IMG/VR virus record: IMGVR_UViG_3300010354_000558
Location: 1 to 25,949 of that record
DNA: 25,949 nucleotides
Source: a virus
Strand: one strand, 5' to 3'
In this document: positions 12,101 through 20,889 of the stretch, piece after piece
Layout: the number at the start of each line of letters is the position of its first letter
Position numbering within the stretch: position 1 is the stretch's first letter
Notes under the pieces: generated by a model
What the model saw: the letters and a program-made list of their open reading frames with translations, nothing else
Told to the model about the DNA's origin: nothing
The model's database searches: none
Translations under genes and position numbers: made by a program

Positions 12101-15100
12101 CGAGAAGAATATGAACCGTAGTAACCCATACGGAACGCCCATTCTTCATTATAATCTAATTTTGCGTTTAGAGTTTGTACAGTTGCTCTTTGTAACTTTG
12201 TTATAGAATTTTTTGTGCCTTTTTCTTTGATGAAACCTTGATAGAACTTATATTGAGCAATTGGATCTGCAAAAATGTTGTTTAGATACACTCTAGGAGT
12301 GTAACCAACTAAATGCTGTGCAGCCTTTTGCTGACCTTCGTCAAAGTTACTAATATCCAAACTATAGAAATCTTCAAATTGACTTATTTTATAATCAAAG
12401 TTTGGTATTAAAGAAGCTACCGGTTTCTTTCCTAGCAGTCGCCAATCGTCAAAATTGAAGGCCAATGTACCAACAATATTTTTATTAGCGGCATAATAAT
12501 TTCCGTTAAACTTTACAACATCTTCAAATTTATAATCCTTATACTGTTTCCAGTCGCTTATAATTGCTGTATCATATACAAAGCCTGGACTGAAGTAATC
12601 TCCGTTCCAATTGCTGGTTCTAAAACCAGACACTTTCATTCTCTGTTGACGATAGCCTGTATCTAAATTTAATATTGAATCATTGAATATTGTTGTATTA
12701 TTGAAAACAATAGCATGTTCTTTTTGCACAGAATATAGTCTTGCAAAATAAATTCCTCTATCAGCAGATATACATTTTATAGTACACTTACCTTCATCTC
12801 TTACCACATTCAAAAATTTCTGTGGCATTGCCAACCCGCTGGCTTCTAGAATATTATATTCATAAAAACTATTAAAAATATTATCTACAACTGAATCAGT
12901 AAATTTAACTGTCAGTTCGTTAGCAAATGGACTGAGTGCAATAACACTGTTAGTTTGCCAATTTTGTGTTGTCCAATATAAAAATTCTTTGGCTGTAAAA
13001 TTCCAATCTAAGGTAGATTGTAAGTCATTGTTAAATTCGTTAAATTCAAATCCTTGATCAATCAACCATTGTCCGTATCCCACAATCAAATCATAAACTT
13101 CTTGAGTGGTGTTATAAACTGTTCCGTAGGGAATGATTACCGTAGAATTTTTATCAAATATTTCTGCTGCCTGTACTGTGGTTCCGCCTCTAATAGGTAG
13201 TTCTGGAACTCTTTGAAAATATTGATCTTCAAAATTACTGCCACTTCTATGACTTACAGTTGTTATATAAAAATTGTTGTTATACTGTACATACTGTCCT
13301 TTTTGATAGAATACACCAACAGGTGCTGTTGAAGCACTGGTAGTATCGGTAGTAGCAGCTTCTGCTCCACCTGTTTCATTACCTGCGGTCCATTTAACAA
13401 ACTTTTCTGCGACCCCTCCCACAGTTATTGTAACTGTGTCTTGATTGCGAATAGGTGTGTAGACAGTAAAGTAGGGACTTTGATCGTCTAATCCCTTTAC
13501 TAGAAATTTATTATCTTCTTTCTGTACTACAACACCCGATATAGAAGTCTTACGAATAGGATTGCTGGTGTTTAAAATTAACTTGTAATCTTCTGGTTGC
13601 AATACAGAACCAGCGGCTGTGCTTAATGGATCAAAGGCATCTATACTGACTTGGAACTGACTTTTATCGATAAATCCACCAACTTTATAGAACAAACTAA
13701 TATCTGCATTGGCTAAATCCTCAGATAACTCGGTGTTATAACTGAATGATCTCTGTCTACCGGCTTCACTTACAAACACACTGTACCCCGATGTAGCATA
13801 ATCATTTACACCTTGCACAGGCATTTGCCTTAGATCAAGTAAAATATTATCTTGGCCGTAAATCCATTGTCCAGAAAGATTTTGTGTAAGTCTTATTGGA
13901 TCGTAAAATAAAGATGCATAGGTTGCCGGCTTGCATAGAGCCATAATTTTTTGTACAATAAATGGCCAATGACTGCTCTTTCTCCACGCTGCTTCAGCCG
14001 GACCCCAATCGTTAAATTCCCAGTTGGCCTGAACGTTGGAGATAGTGAGATTTATTACAAATGTATCAGGATCTTTCAAATCACCGCTGCTGTCAACAGG
14101 AATAAAACTTGCTAGCTGACTTCTAGCGTATACAGTGTCTATGCCCTCTCTAGATCCTTGTCTAATGCGGCCAAGTCTTAGATCTGTCCACAACTTTGTA
14201 TTTGTGCTTAGATAAGGAGCTGCTCCATATTCTTCTTCCCACCAGCTGGGCTGAACAGTGAATCCCAACATTCTCCAAGGGTACAAGTCTGGTCTGTCAG
14301 TGTCATAGAGATAGGTATAAAGCCATCTCCAAGATCCGTGAGTAAGAACATTTAACGGTTGAATATACCCGCCCTTGTAATTCCAAGTGTAAGAATTAGC
14401 ACTGTCGTAAGAACTATTGGTTTTCCAATCTACGCCATTTGTGCTTATCCAACGGAGGAAATCTCCTTGAACAATATTATTGATGTCATTAACTGAAAAA
14501 TCAGTGGTTCTAAATGCTCCAGGAATTAGAGATTGATAATCTAAAATATCTTTTCTGTACTGACCTTTAATATTATTATAGATTCTTTTTTCTAATTCTA
14601 ATATTACAGCATCTCTATAGTCTCCAAACGCTACTGTAATGCTGCCATCATGTCCTTGTATTACGTCTACAGGTGTTACATAAGAATCATCTTCAAACAT
14701 CATCGGTTCATACTTAGGATATAAACCCAATTTAGATGGCGTGGATGGAATATAGCATCCCTTAGTATCAGTGTAGTCTTTGATTACTATGCGATCGTTG
14801 AGATAAAGGCCAACATTAATTCTTACATAAAAATCATTAGTTAAAAATTCGTAATCCTTACCATAAACTAGTTGCTCATCGTTTATGTATACTAACACAC
14901 TTCTAAAACTTATATCATTGAGATTATACTCACTTGATATTGGATAGGTATCTACCGTTGTATCATCAACAACATAAACAGTTTCCTTAAAATTGTCTCC
15001 GTAGGCAACCATATCTGACAAGAAATATGGGAAGGATTGATTTTTACTTAAATTGATAGTTTTTAACGCTTCGTCAACTGCTCTTACAGGATCAGTTTGA

Positions 15101-16980
15101 ATGTCTAAATCTGTAATTTGTTTTATAAAGGCGAGTTTGAATAGATTATATTGATCAGCAGCTTTTGTAACTGCATCAATAATATTGTGATCTTTTTTGC
15201 CAATAAACATCAACGCAAAAGACAATGGATTGTCGCTAGTGATTAATCTTGTTTCGTTACTAGCGGTACTGATATGGTCAATTATGTCACTACGTGTAAG
15301 ACTAGCTATTGGACCATTAAATGGATTATTTGTTAAACCCAAAGGCAGATTATAAAATTCAGATGATGTAATCGCACTATAAGTTTTAGTAATTGCATTG
15401 TTAGTTACTACAGATTTCCAAGCATTTGCGTAACTGTTGTCTTTTTTAATATAGGCAACCGATGATGAAATTTCTGTAGATGCATTAGCAGCGTCTGATA
15501 GCGTAATTGTTTCTGCTGTAAGATAATTTTTAAACAGATAACTACCAACACCTACACTGTTCCTGTAGTTGAGAGGAAATCCTAAAACTGTATCATTTGG
15601 TCCTGTACCTAAGTCATAACCAAAAACTTTGTTACCTTTAAAATCTGAATTATAAAAATCTTGATCCGAATAGCTATTTCCGTCTTTGTCAAAAAGATCA
15701 AACAACGGAGGTTGATTTAATTTATTGTGTTGCTGTGAAAATTTCCAAGCAGTTCCAGTATACCACCAACTGGTGCCGCCGTAATTGGTTCCGTAATTTA
15801 CATAGGTATTATCGCCAACCGCCGGTGATTCAACTTCTACCAGTGTCAGTCTTTGTTCACCGTTTATGGTTACAAAATTAACTTCATAAATTTTGCTTCT
15901 TACTGTAAGATCGGTTTCAGCAGTAAAAATAATTCTATAACCTTGCTGCAATGCTACACCGTCAGCGAAATGTCCAGCCGAACCTTCAACGACACTAAAG
16001 GCGTCTACGGTAACTGTGTCAACTACATCGATAGGCGCAAGTCCGTTACTACCAAAATTATACAACTTGATATTTGCATCAAATTCAATAATAGGTCTTT
16101 GAGCTCTTAGCTTACTGGGATAATATGGCTGAACATCGTTAACGCTGGAGCTAACTTCAATTACATCTTTATGTACCCATCTATTATATCTTGTCCAAGG
16201 ATTTAAATCATTGCTGGATCTATTAATAGTGATATAATCTGGAACGAGAGGCAGTTGCTTGTAGCTGTCAAAAGGATATTCATCAAACAGAGACTGATCA
16301 AAACTGTCATCATAGATATCTGCTATGTTTTCTGAAACTTTTAATACCGCATCATCTACTAGTTTAATACTACTACCAACTCCTTCAACCCAATACACTT
16401 TATTTTGATAAGAGATAGGTGATGCATTACCAGTAAATCTTATCTTCATTCCGTTTAGCAATGGCTGATTTAAAGTGGGGATAGTGTAATCGGTTTGCCC
16501 GATAATAGACGTAGTTACTGTAACGGTGTTTGCTATGTCTATTGTTGGAGGACCGTTGACTAACCAATAGTATTCTTGATACTTTTCAAATTTGCGTGTG
16601 TCAATATGTAAATCATAAGAATGATAATGTGTTCTAAATAACTTGTCAAAATTTTCAACATTACCACCGCTTAGACTTATATCGTTAATTAAATCATTGA
16701 TTCCAACAACATCCTTTACATTTCCTTCTTCATCTTTAACAATCAAAGAAGGAGTTAATTGATAATTGGCTCGCAGATCGCTGTTTTCAGTTACGTAACT
16801 ATCGCTGCTTTGATAACTTTTAACTTGAGTAGATGTAGATGATCCAATATAAGCATCTAATCTTTCTAGTTCAGGCTTTTGTATCAGCTGATCGAGAGTG
16901 CTGGCAAGAAATTTTGCGTTCTTACCTGTCTGTAAAAACTCAGGTAAAAACTTAACACTTTTTATAATCTTTTCTGCCAT
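3196..16980 (-). CDS. Giant (4594-aa) baseplate- or tail-associated structural protein with FG-GAP-like propeller
   Basis: One unbroken frame of 4594 residues, starting two bases after the gp6 stop. The N-terminus (about 118-146) carries [16 protein letters not shown] and [11 protein letters not shown], which I associate with very large structural proteins of aquatic myoviruses. Residues about 1884-2424 hold seven FG-GAP-like repeats (Y/F-G-x-S ... hGAP ... V-x-V-Y). Three G-x-G-Y-type beta modules lie near 2085-2165, 2809-2880 and 4236-4318. At least five 'V-x-V-x-x-N-G ... D-Y' modules lie near 694, 3267, 3974, 4107 and 4407. Conserved-looking blocks include [11 protein letters not shown] (about 2730), [16 protein letters not shown] (about 3145) and [15 protein letters not shown] (about 3340). 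No signal peptide, membrane segment or protease motif is evident. T4 has genes 7 to 10 after gene 6; here this single protein follows gp6, so a peripheral wedge or fibre-network role is inferred. Virion location is likely; exact function unknown. Confidence 0.75.
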   Translation of the reverse strand: MAEKIIKSVKFLPEFLQTGKNAKFLASTLDQLIQKPELERLDAYIGSSTSTQVKSYQSSDSYVTENSDLRANYQLTPSLIVKDEEGNVKDVVGINDLINDISLSGGNVENFDKLFRTHYHSYDLHIDTRKFEKYQEYYWLVNGPPTIDIANTVTVTTSIIGQTDYTIPTLNQPLLNGMKIRFTGNASPISYQNKVYWVEGVGSSIKLVDDAVLKVSENIADIYDDSFDQSLFDEYPFDSYKQLPLVPDYITINRSSNDLNPWTRYNRWVHKDVIEVSSSVNDVQPYYPSKLRAQRPIIEFDANIKLYNFGSNGLAPIDVVDTVTVDAFSVVEGSAGHFADGVALQQGYRIIFTAETDLTVRSKIYEVNFVTINGEQRLTLVEVESPAVGDNTYVNYGTNYGGTSWWYTGTAWKFSQQHNKLNQPPLFDLFDKDGNSYSDQDFYNSDFKGNKVFGYDLGTGPNDTVLGFPLNYRNSVGVGSYLFKNYLTAETITLSDAANASTEISSSVAYIKKDNSYANAWKSVVTNNAITKTYSAITSSEFYNLPLGLTNNPFNGPIASLTRSDIIDHISTASNETRLITSDNPLSFALMFIGKKDHNIIDAVTKAADQYNLFKLAFIKQITDLDIQTDPVRAVDEALKTINLSKNQSFPYFLSDMVAYGDNFKETVYVVDDTTVDTYPISSEYNLNDISFRSVLVYINDEQLVYGKDYEFLTNDFYVRINVGLYLNDRIVIKDYTDTKGCYIPSTPSKLGLYPKYEPMMFEDDSYVTPVDVIQGHDGSITVAFGDYRDAVILELEKRIYNNIKGQYRKDILDYQSLIPGAFRTTDFSVNDINNIVQGDFLRWISTNGVDWKTNSSYDSANSYTWNYKGGYIQPLNVLTHGSWRWLYTYLYDTDRPDLYPWRMLGFTVQPSWWEEEYGAAPYLSTNTKLWTDLRLGRIRQGSREGIDTVYARSQLASFIPVDSSGDLKDPDTFVINLTISNVQANWEFNDWGPAEAAWRKSSHWPFIVQKIMALCKPATYASLFYDPIRLTQNLSGQWIYGQDNILLDLRQMPVQGVNDYATSGYSVFVSEAGRQRSFSYNTELSEDLANADISLFYKVGGFIDKSQFQVSIDAFDPLSTAAGSVLQPEDYKLILNTSNPIRKTSISGVVVQKEDNKFLVKGLDDQSPYFTVYTPIRNQDTVTITVGGVAEKFVKWTAGNETGGAEAATTDTTSASTAPVGVFYQKGQYVQYNNNFYITTVSHRSGSNFEDQYFQRVPELPIRGGTTVQAAEIFDKNSTVIIPYGTVYNTTQEVYDLIVGYGQWLIDQGFEFNEFNNDLQSTLDWNFTAKEFLYWTTQNWQTNSVIALSPFANELTVKFTDSVVDNIFNSFYEYNILEASGLAMPQKFLNVVRDEGKCTIKCISADRGIYFARLYSVQKEHAIVFNNTTIFNDSILNLDTGYRQQRMKVSGFRTSNWNGDYFSPGFVYDTAIISDWKQYKDYKFEDVVKFNGNYYAANKNIVGTLAFNFDDWRLLGKKPVASLIPNFDYKISQFEDFYSLDISNFDEGQQKAAQHLVGYTPRVYLNNIFADPIAQYKFYQGFIKEKGTKNSITKLQRATVQTLNAKLDYNEEWAFRMGYYGSYSSRKEIEFTVQEGSFYDNPQIIEFTNTVSTVTNLRISVKSTDLLAKPLNYSTTQTFVTTDADYNDVFSVQNAGYARFDDVEFNAFNENALLAFTSTDVIKTGQTIWLANTKINDWSVLRKRLAAVKLVKVELDSLNADVLNFTTDKPHGFSAEEIVSVEQFDPLVNGIYKINSVVDRDTFSVISTTTAVTDTIESLPGLIFKFTNSRFNNFDDLPEDSVLLGFPRNAKIWVDHDDNNRWAVYQKVKNYKNYTIQSATSPVEQSLGFNINKQKDSTLLMVGNPGYVQSNFNYGNVFVYKPGVASSSLLFRYGINNVSTATYYDESLPSGFGNSLFYDATEYNESGYGLLFAGGPLASKITIPAAAIPSGSLIEQGIVKISAIAPDTLEEQVVNVIKSPNSVSYERYGSSLHVSNPLGHYKTLFVGAPYTQTLGTGTVYKHLLNSSGTVISTSTIILTSSTVQRLEIVSSGTNYKVDDLVYVSPATASKPLVARITKVNANGSVRSFSNPLDNSVIFSALPGSVLNSVSTTATNTGTGLTVNVVLSTEQGSQWGQSLAGTDRGRGVFVIGAPGFANGKGLIAIYTGTGTLISQTIQGVFENNSNFGSSISISPSGSYIFVAAPNARTSSQGYGKVAVYYRESSTQNFTLTQVISNPVPGVGMKFGQSLDISEDEEELVISALGTNRRIPLSFDDRTELDLATTEEYDNDFNSDFSLSETSYDVDSTNFLDRVAFSGSVYIYNRKNTLFRAADELSPVNINSGTNYGYSVALKNNNLFVGAPAVVNENNSSVISAFHQFYKIDQTADSWKLLRHQDDLISVDSVSKVSLINTDKDEVIDYLDVVDPLKGKVLGIADQEISYKMAYDPAVYSIGGSAVNVNLNTNWLDEHVGELWWDLSTVKYPWYEQGELEYRKNYWGTPFPGSTIDVYEWVKTTFLPSQWVNLARSQEGLSQGVSGTPKFVDNSTLAVKQVYDSNSGNFINYYYYWVKNPLIVPAAKNRRISGFQVSKLIENPKLQGERYIEILSANALAVANCSNLLVGDKVSLNVVYNSIDNPTPRHTEWLILQEGSETQGPPAALEQKMLDSLKGTDKLGNLVPDPTLSKREKYGIEIRPRQSMFKDRWAALRNLIEYVNGILIDQRITGVYSFENLNKQDPTPLEISGEFDQIVEDETDLDAIDTDGIEPAMLSCIVSNGKIVAVSIDNSGYGYRIAPTVEIENNLHNAKITTEINELGQVTAASIAYPGKAFGTAPLLTVRPYTVLVLADSTYNGKWTKYVWNNADVITWTLDKKYLYGQKVKYNNNFYSSKYYIDSNTQFDPSDWNLLTLTEVQGTWVRSKTQLYNTPLYWQYVDWISSSYDKFKEVLYVVNEATDLDSIFPDAGDYVKVKDNGLGNYLILQKITTGLGTFDANYDVVYSENGTIQLSNNLWDLTNNNLGYDANAFDQTLFAQAPDLELQYILDALKKDIFIGELKKYWNLSFFKCVRYALSEQMFLDWAFKTSFISVTNFAGTLTQIPVYKLADTKFYEDYVAEAKPYHTQIRSFTTKYNLVDNSRTYTTDFDLPPVFDEDQNAVIPVTSGSSYLSQWPWKSWAQNYGSTTTIRSNIITMKYDRVSRGQDLEDLSVIDNFVGDGLKSEFILSWVAQPQDELISVFLDNNKILSSEYEILYYTSDVNGYSKKFCKLRFTEVVPEIEQLVTIEYTKSTELLTAIDRILHYYSPTAEMPGKELAQLMTGLEYSKLSVEGLSLNYNTRWSDGVVGFDDAGYEDEIDSYTFTTSTAVSTTVSSTLTALVLHSVSGIVAGQTVNVISSTGTYFVTTGVYDEPRVYSVTTATKTINVNKIVNGTIPAGSKIEFWSYNQNPSGIDTQYIGGDFSYVVSTATGAIELNGAGFITPDSSYGPEELIPGEMHESIGINVYTKAPIQAPVIVASYIDIITAYTTVTRELTVVPPNAAAVMVTYDNSVVTATIVTTAAALTSTLYLSTTTGFQVGNSIYPMGGLQDGTSIIGLTGTNGIIISNPVVSTISSGTVIQVLKPNTPCIFDYVTYTGTYTSFTAANQFTIDWQNESGLMPLLIVAPQPYIGKLAYTVIDMGGGSTTNQTGFIDKETVIVEGVTMAELESASTIDTVKSAYVTVNGVSIASTSTSTAYYTLTYANELNRRAVVKIYNLATSTTVLSSWFFGTEQQLWNEISEEIKTVTPYVATFSAVATASNFTLTNVSSVAGITAGVTTIYFRNNVGDILENRFYGVVSTTTSTITLNTSVSFPSYYPTTTIVEGKIVISGYQEIIFADAPVTGTVEPQLANSIIEFKNDFSGSRRQLIPPQINYYSVDNPSNNSFAITNKRSNGTKNPLNINEIRVYLNGSELRRGFDYILYTVSNIVKIDTALLSVGDVVAILNKPGSASGGGEQDYEYDVYNQKLLLCASAAQQRRNPYATSFTVATEGWNVEWKGEIKTITYNTHDNLFMRTETFDGNSSGRFKISRPILNESYVWVALNGVPLANYYDFEVLDDGMTVQLTNTYNLTPGDLITIRSFASNKTTEDILGYRIFNDIFNRYNYKRLSKDSTTELTAAFTEVDSYIYVEDASVLTRPIVESNIPGAVMISGERIEFFKIYSLANEIEIVDAGNAFESGDTITFSGGNWIVPLVATVTANGSGAIVSLTFEGGIYNGNAAPLLSTFNTTSGVGTSATFAISVVANSVLAQLRRATLGTAPKVYNQIGTKVIDQGTAQTVPFTDRILRQSLLTEESIETYTISTASNYYYVNTATNSTATWMNNGIILSNLVNPSNQIEVYYGGRRLEKSYRFVQDPAVAYDNQSLRIVDGVTLINTTATTLGLPSVTTVLGTTYVVTATNQVWVYEKSLEENAISGYVYRGLMRKDPEFTLNTATQQITLNIEGGVAEGVRLTVVKKEFSAAKLWNNGESLLDSDSNPAKFLKAKPAELPDAYYYGGNFEIYDGTGEALTDDDGNPIIGLS
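9705..11335 (-). other. Region encoding a seven-repeat FG-GAP-like beta-propeller domain
   Basis: Within the giant protein (residues about 1882-2426) seven units share an N-terminal 'G-x-S' strand, a central hydrophobic strand ending in GAP or a variant, and a closing V-x-V-Y strand. Markers in order are [21 protein letters not shown] with LFVGAP, QWGQSL with FVIGAPG, NFGSSI with IFVAAPN, KFGQSL with LVISALG, and NYGYSV with LFVGAP. This is the layout of integrin-alpha-type FG-GAP propellers. The DxDxDG calcium loop typical of integrins is not clear in any unit. A G-x-Y-type beta module is inserted between units 3 and 4. Confidence 0.75.
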
Positions 16981-16982
16981 CT

Positions 16983-19900
16983 TTAATTTCCAGCACTAGT
17001 GATAATATTTTCTGACTGTAATTGACTGGCAGTGACTGCATCAATTATGTCTATTTGAGAAACTGTAGCTCCATTTATAAAAACTTCGTTGCTTAGACAT
17101 GTTACTTCATATAGACTGCCAAAACTGTTTGGATAATTTGGAACTATAATAAAATTTGTGATGTCCGGGGTTAGCAGATTCATCACATAGGTAGATAATT
17201 CACTAAAGTAAAATGATTGGCCAAAGTTCCAATTTTGCAGTGCAAAAAAATTGTTAATTGCTGTAAGAATTTTGCTCTTTAATGCACTGTCACTTAACAG
17301 ACTACTGCTGTTTCTCACTGCCTTAAATCTAGCTCTCAATGTAGTAGGAGCTTTGTCACCAAACAAAATTTTGTATCTTGCTGGCTGAAAAACTATTTCA
17401 TCGCTGATTGTTTTGATAGCATTGAGCTTAGACAGATACTGTTTTTCTAAAGCTGAAGTAGTTGGTGGAAGAGGCTCATTGCCTACTCCTGTTGACAACC
17501 AGTATCTATAAGCAGTGTCATAAGTTGCTGTCATTAGATAAACATCTATGATATTTGATTTGCTTGGATCAATTCTTCTTTCTTCACCGCTATTATGTAC
17601 ATATTGAAATTTTATAGCATCTCTTCCGGGGTAAGCGAGATACGATGAAGCTGTAGTGTTATAAACAAATTCGTCTGTGTCTTCGTTGTAGATATTAACA
17701 ACATCTTCATTGTAGAAATAATAAAAATAACCATCAAATTTTTCAGCAGAAGGAACATCTGTCTCAGATCCATATATAATGAAATCTAAACTAGACACAG
17801 GTTGTGTGGTTTCTCCGTCCTCTTGAATTTGAAAGAATACATAACTGCTTGTTGAAACTAGGTTAGTATAAGCATCAGGGTCTGAAATTTCACCGCTGTT
17901 GTCGCTGTCATAAAAACTTATCTTAATTTTTGACGGATTAACATAACCGTCAACTTCAACTACATTACCATCAATCTGCCATAGGTAGTCTTTGTCTAAT
18001 CCTATGCTAGTAGAAGTACTGATAGAATTTACAGACAGTACCTTAATTTGATCTTTTACAATAGTGTTTGTATAGTAGTCATAGTTAATGTTTGTTGGAT
18101 CTGTATAAAAAGCAGTTTCCTTTGCACTTTCAAACGTGAATTGTGCATATCTATATCTAACTTTGTAACTAGATCCTTGCCATTCAAATGCTATCAACCA
18201 ACTAGCATCATTGTTTAGTCCAGAACCATCACCTTGGTTTACAAGACTAAAATCGCTAGTTAGATCAAGATTGGTTTCGCTGATAAACGACCATTCTCTA
18301 GAAAGTGTATCAAACTTTAAACCAAAGTTTTTTTGTGTTAAACAAATATTAACTATTTCATTTTCAAAAACATATTTGAATGAATTTAAAAATTGCGGTA
18401 AAATTTCTACAGGTATAGCGTCACTATCTACAACTGTGGATAAGACAATTGGCCCCGTGCCGTCTTCTAGTAATCCTAAACCAGTATTAGATCCATCGCC
18501 TATTACATTCTTAACTGCTGCCCATAGATACTGACTACCATTTGATCCTTTCACAGCACTCAGTGTGCCGTTGGGTTTAAAATACTTTTTGCTAGCATCA
18601 TACCTAGCATCAGTAGTTGGCAGCATACCTGGGGGAATAAATTTGATTAAAGATCCAGGCTTGGCATATTTTAATGAATTAGAGACAAATATACCTGTGC
18701 TAACTGGTCCTTCACTGGTTTCAAAGTATCCTGTGCAGGAAATTGCGTTGGTGTTTGCCTTTACCCAAGTTAGTTCTAATGAATTTAAATCAGGACGAGG
18801 ATACTGATCAATATAAAAAGAACGCAGAGATTGTAGTTTTACAATTGACGCTAGGGTAGTCTTTACAAAAACCCAAATTTGATTTTTGTTTGCAAAACTA
18901 AAATCTATTTGAGCTTCTTCTATATCTTTGTAAAGTATACCGTCAGAGGCAAAAATATTTGTAGAACTATATTTTCCGCTCACATCGGATAATTCAAAAT
19001 ATCTACTTACGCCGCTGGTAACTCTTGCTACACTCTTGACTTTTAAAATATCGCTGCCTAAATTTAAAGGCGCAATATTGTAATCTTCCGCAGTGACCAT
19101 TCTATTTTGTGTATAGAAAGACTGAGGAGCTTTCAATTGAATATCTGCATTGGATTCTGTTGGAGCACTATTAGATACAGAATACTGCAAATTCATTGTC
19201 AAAGTTAGTACGTGTTCTCTTCCTGCTTTGTTCCTGTAAGGAATTTTAATAATCACACCGCCCATCTGCTGCGGTGTAATAACGTAACTCAAACCATTGC
19301 TCTGTCTATAAAATAGACCAAACGTGCCTTGAGGCAAATTACCAAAGCTACCATCTGCAAAATTTAAATCAATCTGATCATTGTCTCTTGTTGAAACACT
19401 GTAGATATTTCTGTCATTGGCATCTATGCTGTTGTAAATTACACTACTACCAGTGATTGCTGGCACTTTGTTCCATAGCGTGGAATAGTTGCCGCTGGAA
19501 TCCAATTGCCACAACCATACATCAGAGTCGTTAATGTTTGAAATATTAACTCCAATTAATTCATTAGCTACAGGATTTTGAACAGTGAAATTTGAAAAGC
19601 CTAGCTGACCCTGTTTAAAATAAACAAAGAAACCTGTGTTAGGGCTAGAGTTGCCTTGGTTATCTGACTGATAGAGTAAATTAAAACTTTTACCTGGCTT
19701 TGGGGTATCTTCTTGCACTGCATTGTCTACAAAAGTAGAAGCTACAATCTCAAAATTCATTGCTGTACCGTTGATATTTTTTGTGAAAGCAAATACCGGT
19801 ACATCTGTATTAGCCGAATCAATCAAATATTTTTCTGTTACTATGCCGGAGATTGTGGCTCTATCGTTGGGTATTCCAAAACTAAAGTTTGAGAACAAAG

Positions 19901-20387
19901 AAGAATTAACAATAGAAATAAATTGTTCGTACCAGTTGTTATTGGTAGGATCATTCCACAACACCGTGCTGTTTGCTAAGTTATTGCCCGCACTGTCAAA
20001 CACTGAATCTGTGGTAGATATTGCTGATAGCTTTAGCATACCTGTAGCCGCAGTGTTTCTCTTTGGTACGTAGCTTATAAGCTGTGCTAAACGCAGAATA
20101 CTGTCTCTACGTTGTGCTGTTTCTAGAAAATTTTCTCTAGCATTAAGGTCAATTCTAAAGCTTAGATTTTGTCCTAAGTACGCAATTAAATCTACCAGCG
20201 CAACATATTCGCTTGAATCGATATAGTCGTTGAAATCTTCAGGATAATTTTCCTGCAAATAGCTGATTAGTATTCGTCTTAGTGTATCAAAGTCGTAGCT
20301 TTGAAACTCTGCATTTGGAAAAGATGCGTAGATCTTTTTCCAATCCTCTGTAACTAATAGCCTAGAATTTGTTGTTGGAATGGTCAT
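16983..20387 (-). CDS. 6: Baseplate wedge subunit, T4 gp6-like
   Basis: 1134 residues. The N-terminal 110 residues match the gp6 pattern well: an EYVALVDLIAYLGQNLSFRI helix, then DLNARENFLETAQRRDSILR and LAQLISYVPKRNTAATG. A second typical block near residues 425-480 has TAEDYNIAPLNLGSDILKVK and SGVSRYFELSDVSGKYSSTN. The C-terminal block near 1040-1115 has FFALQNWNFGQSFYFSEL. In T4, gp6 dimers clamp neighbouring wedges into a ring around the hub and bind gp7, gp25 and gp53. T4 gp6 is about 660 residues, so this copy carries some 470 extra, mostly between about residues 480 and 1000, a pattern I associate with aquatic T4-like phages. It starts 43 bases after gp25, with no Shine-Dalgarno site but an AATAAATA box at 20403-20410. 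Confidence 0.93.
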   Translation of the reverse strand: MTIPTTNSRLLVTEDWKKIYASFPNAEFQSYDFDTLRRILISYLQENYPEDFNDYIDSSEYVALVDLIAYLGQNLSFRIDLNARENFLETAQRRDSILRLAQLISYVPKRNTAATGMLKLSAISTTDSVFDSAGNNLANSTVLWNDPTNNNWYEQFISIVNSSLFSNFSFGIPNDRATISGIVTEKYLIDSANTDVPVFAFTKNINGTAMNFEIVASTFVDNAVQEDTPKPGKSFNLLYQSDNQGNSSPNTGFFVYFKQGQLGFSNFTVQNPVANELIGVNISNINDSDVWLWQLDSSGNYSTLWNKVPAITGSSVIYNSIDANDRNIYSVSTRDNDQIDLNFADGSFGNLPQGTFGLFYRQSNGLSYVITPQQMGGVIIKIPYRNKAGREHVLTLTMNLQYSVSNSAPTESNADIQLKAPQSFYTQNRMVTAEDYNIAPLNLGSDILKVKSVARVTSGVSRYFELSDVSGKYSSTNIFASDGILYKDIEEAQIDFSFANKNQIWVFVKTTLASIVKLQSLRSFYIDQYPRPDLNSLELTWVKANTNAISCTGYFETSEGPVSTGIFVSNSLKYAKPGSLIKFIPPGMLPTTDARYDASKKYFKPNGTLSAVKGSNGSQYLWAAVKNVIGDGSNTGLGLLEDGTGPIVLSTVVDSDAIPVEILPQFLNSFKYVFENEIVNICLTQKNFGLKFDTLSREWSFISETNLDLTSDFSLVNQGDGSGLNNDASWLIAFEWQGSSYKVRYRYAQFTFESAKETAFYTDPTNINYDYYTNTIVKDQIKVLSVNSISTSTSIGLDKDYLWQIDGNVVEVDGYVNPSKIKISFYDSDNSGEISDPDAYTNLVSTSSYVFFQIQEDGETTQPVSSLDFIIYGSETDVPSAEKFDGYFYYFYNEDVVNIYNEDTDEFVYNTTASSYLAYPGRDAIKFQYVHNSGEERRIDPSKSNIIDVYLMTATYDTAYRYWLSTGVGNEPLPPTTSALEKQYLSKLNAIKTISDEIVFQPARYKILFGDKAPTTLRARFKAVRNSSSLLSDSALKSKILTAINNFFALQNWNFGQSFYFSELSTYVMNLLTPDITNFIIVPNYPNSFGSLYEVTCLSNEVFINGATVSQIDIIDAVTASQLQSENIITSAGN

Positions 20388-20402
20388 ATGTTGCTATACC
20401 AG

Positions 20403-20410
20403 TATTTATT
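20403..20410 (-). promoter_or_regulatory. Possible late-promoter-like box AATAAATA before gp6
   Basis: Read on minus, CCAATAAATAC lies in the 43-base gap between gp25 and gp6, 15 bases before ATG 20387. It differs from the T4 late box TATAAATA only at the first base. A promoter here would leave a leader of only some ten bases, and no AGGA-type site is present. The same ten bases, CCAATAAATA, recur before gp25. Confidence 0.45.
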
Positions 20411-20430
20411 GGAAAAATTAACCAGGTATT

Positions 20431-20871
20431 TTATACCGTAGCAATACCAATTTCTTGATTGAATTTAATTTTCATGCTTGCAGATTCATTAGTTGCTTTT
20501 AATACCAGTGTCAACTCTAAAATGTATCCGTTACTGTATTCAGTTAGATCCATCTGTGTAGGAACTACCCTAGAATCTGCTGTGCATACTGCCTTTATAT
20601 CTGCAACTAGAACATCCCTAGTTTCAGCAGTAAGAGGCTCCATAAGTAAATCCCAGATTCTGCTACCAAAGTTTGGATTCATTACTCTAGTGCCTTTTCT
20701 AGTGTTGAAATGATTGAGAATATCCTGTTTGATTAGATCCAGGTCAAATAGTTTAGCTGTAGGATTGTCCTCATTTAGACTTGAAAATCCTTTATATAAA
20801 TGCGACTGTTGTAGAACCGGCTCTTGATAGATAGCGTTGGCGCTGGTTACTGTAAGTGATTTATAAGGCAT
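20431..20871 (-). CDS. 25: Baseplate wedge subunit gp25 (TssE/gp25 family)
   Basis: 146 residues, close to the 132 of T4 gp25. The N-terminal 40 residues lead into DLDLIKQDILNHFNTRKGTR, followed by the family hallmark VMNPNFGSRIWDLLMEPLT at about residues 64-82, with the Glu-Pro that contacts the sheath-initiating handshake region in this family. Strands YILELTLVLKATNESASMKI lie near the C-terminus. The old label 'gp25 lysozyme' is not supported: no catalytic pattern is visible, and the family is known as a structural wedge component shared with type VI secretion TssE. It lies between gp5 and gp6, 18 bases after the gp5 stop. No Shine-Dalgarno site is seen, but AATAAATA is only five bases before the start. 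Confidence 0.95.
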   Translation of the reverse strand: MPYKSLTVTSANAIYQEPVLQQSHLYKGFSSLNEDNPTAKLFDLDLIKQDILNHFNTRKGTRVMNPNFGSRIWDLLMEPLTAETRDVLVADIKAVCTADSRVVPTQMDLTEYSNGYILELTLVLKATNESASMKIKFNQEIGIATV

Positions 20872-20876
20872 ACTGT

Positions 20877-20884
20877 TATTTATT
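20877..20884 (-). promoter_or_regulatory. Possible late-promoter-like box AATAAATA before gp25
   Basis: Read on minus, ACCAATAAATAACAGT ends directly at the gp25 ATG, inside the 18-base gap after gp5. The box is identical in ten bases (CCAATAAATA) to the one before gp6. With only five bases between box and ATG, a transcript from it would be nearly leaderless or start inside the gene, so promoter function is uncertain. Confidence 0.38.
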
Positions 20885-20889
20885 GGTAG

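Noticed and set aside
3196-16980. The giant frame as an assembly artefact or fusion of several genes
   Set aside because: No stop codon or frame break, the related modules recur along its whole length, and the N- and C-termini both look intact. Only read-level data could settle it fully.
18211-18807. Two plus-strand open frames inside gp6
   Set aside because: They are shadows of the gp6 reading frame; no ribosome-binding site, no recognisable protein pattern.
20425-20437. GGTAT-TTT-ATACC palindrome at the gp25 stop as a terminator
   Set aside because: Five A/T-rich pairs and no T run; too weak to be a terminator and expected in AT-rich sequence.
20431-20871. gp25 as a lysozyme
   Set aside because: The family label is historical; the sequence shows the structural wedge motif and no catalytic residues for peptidoglycan cleavage.
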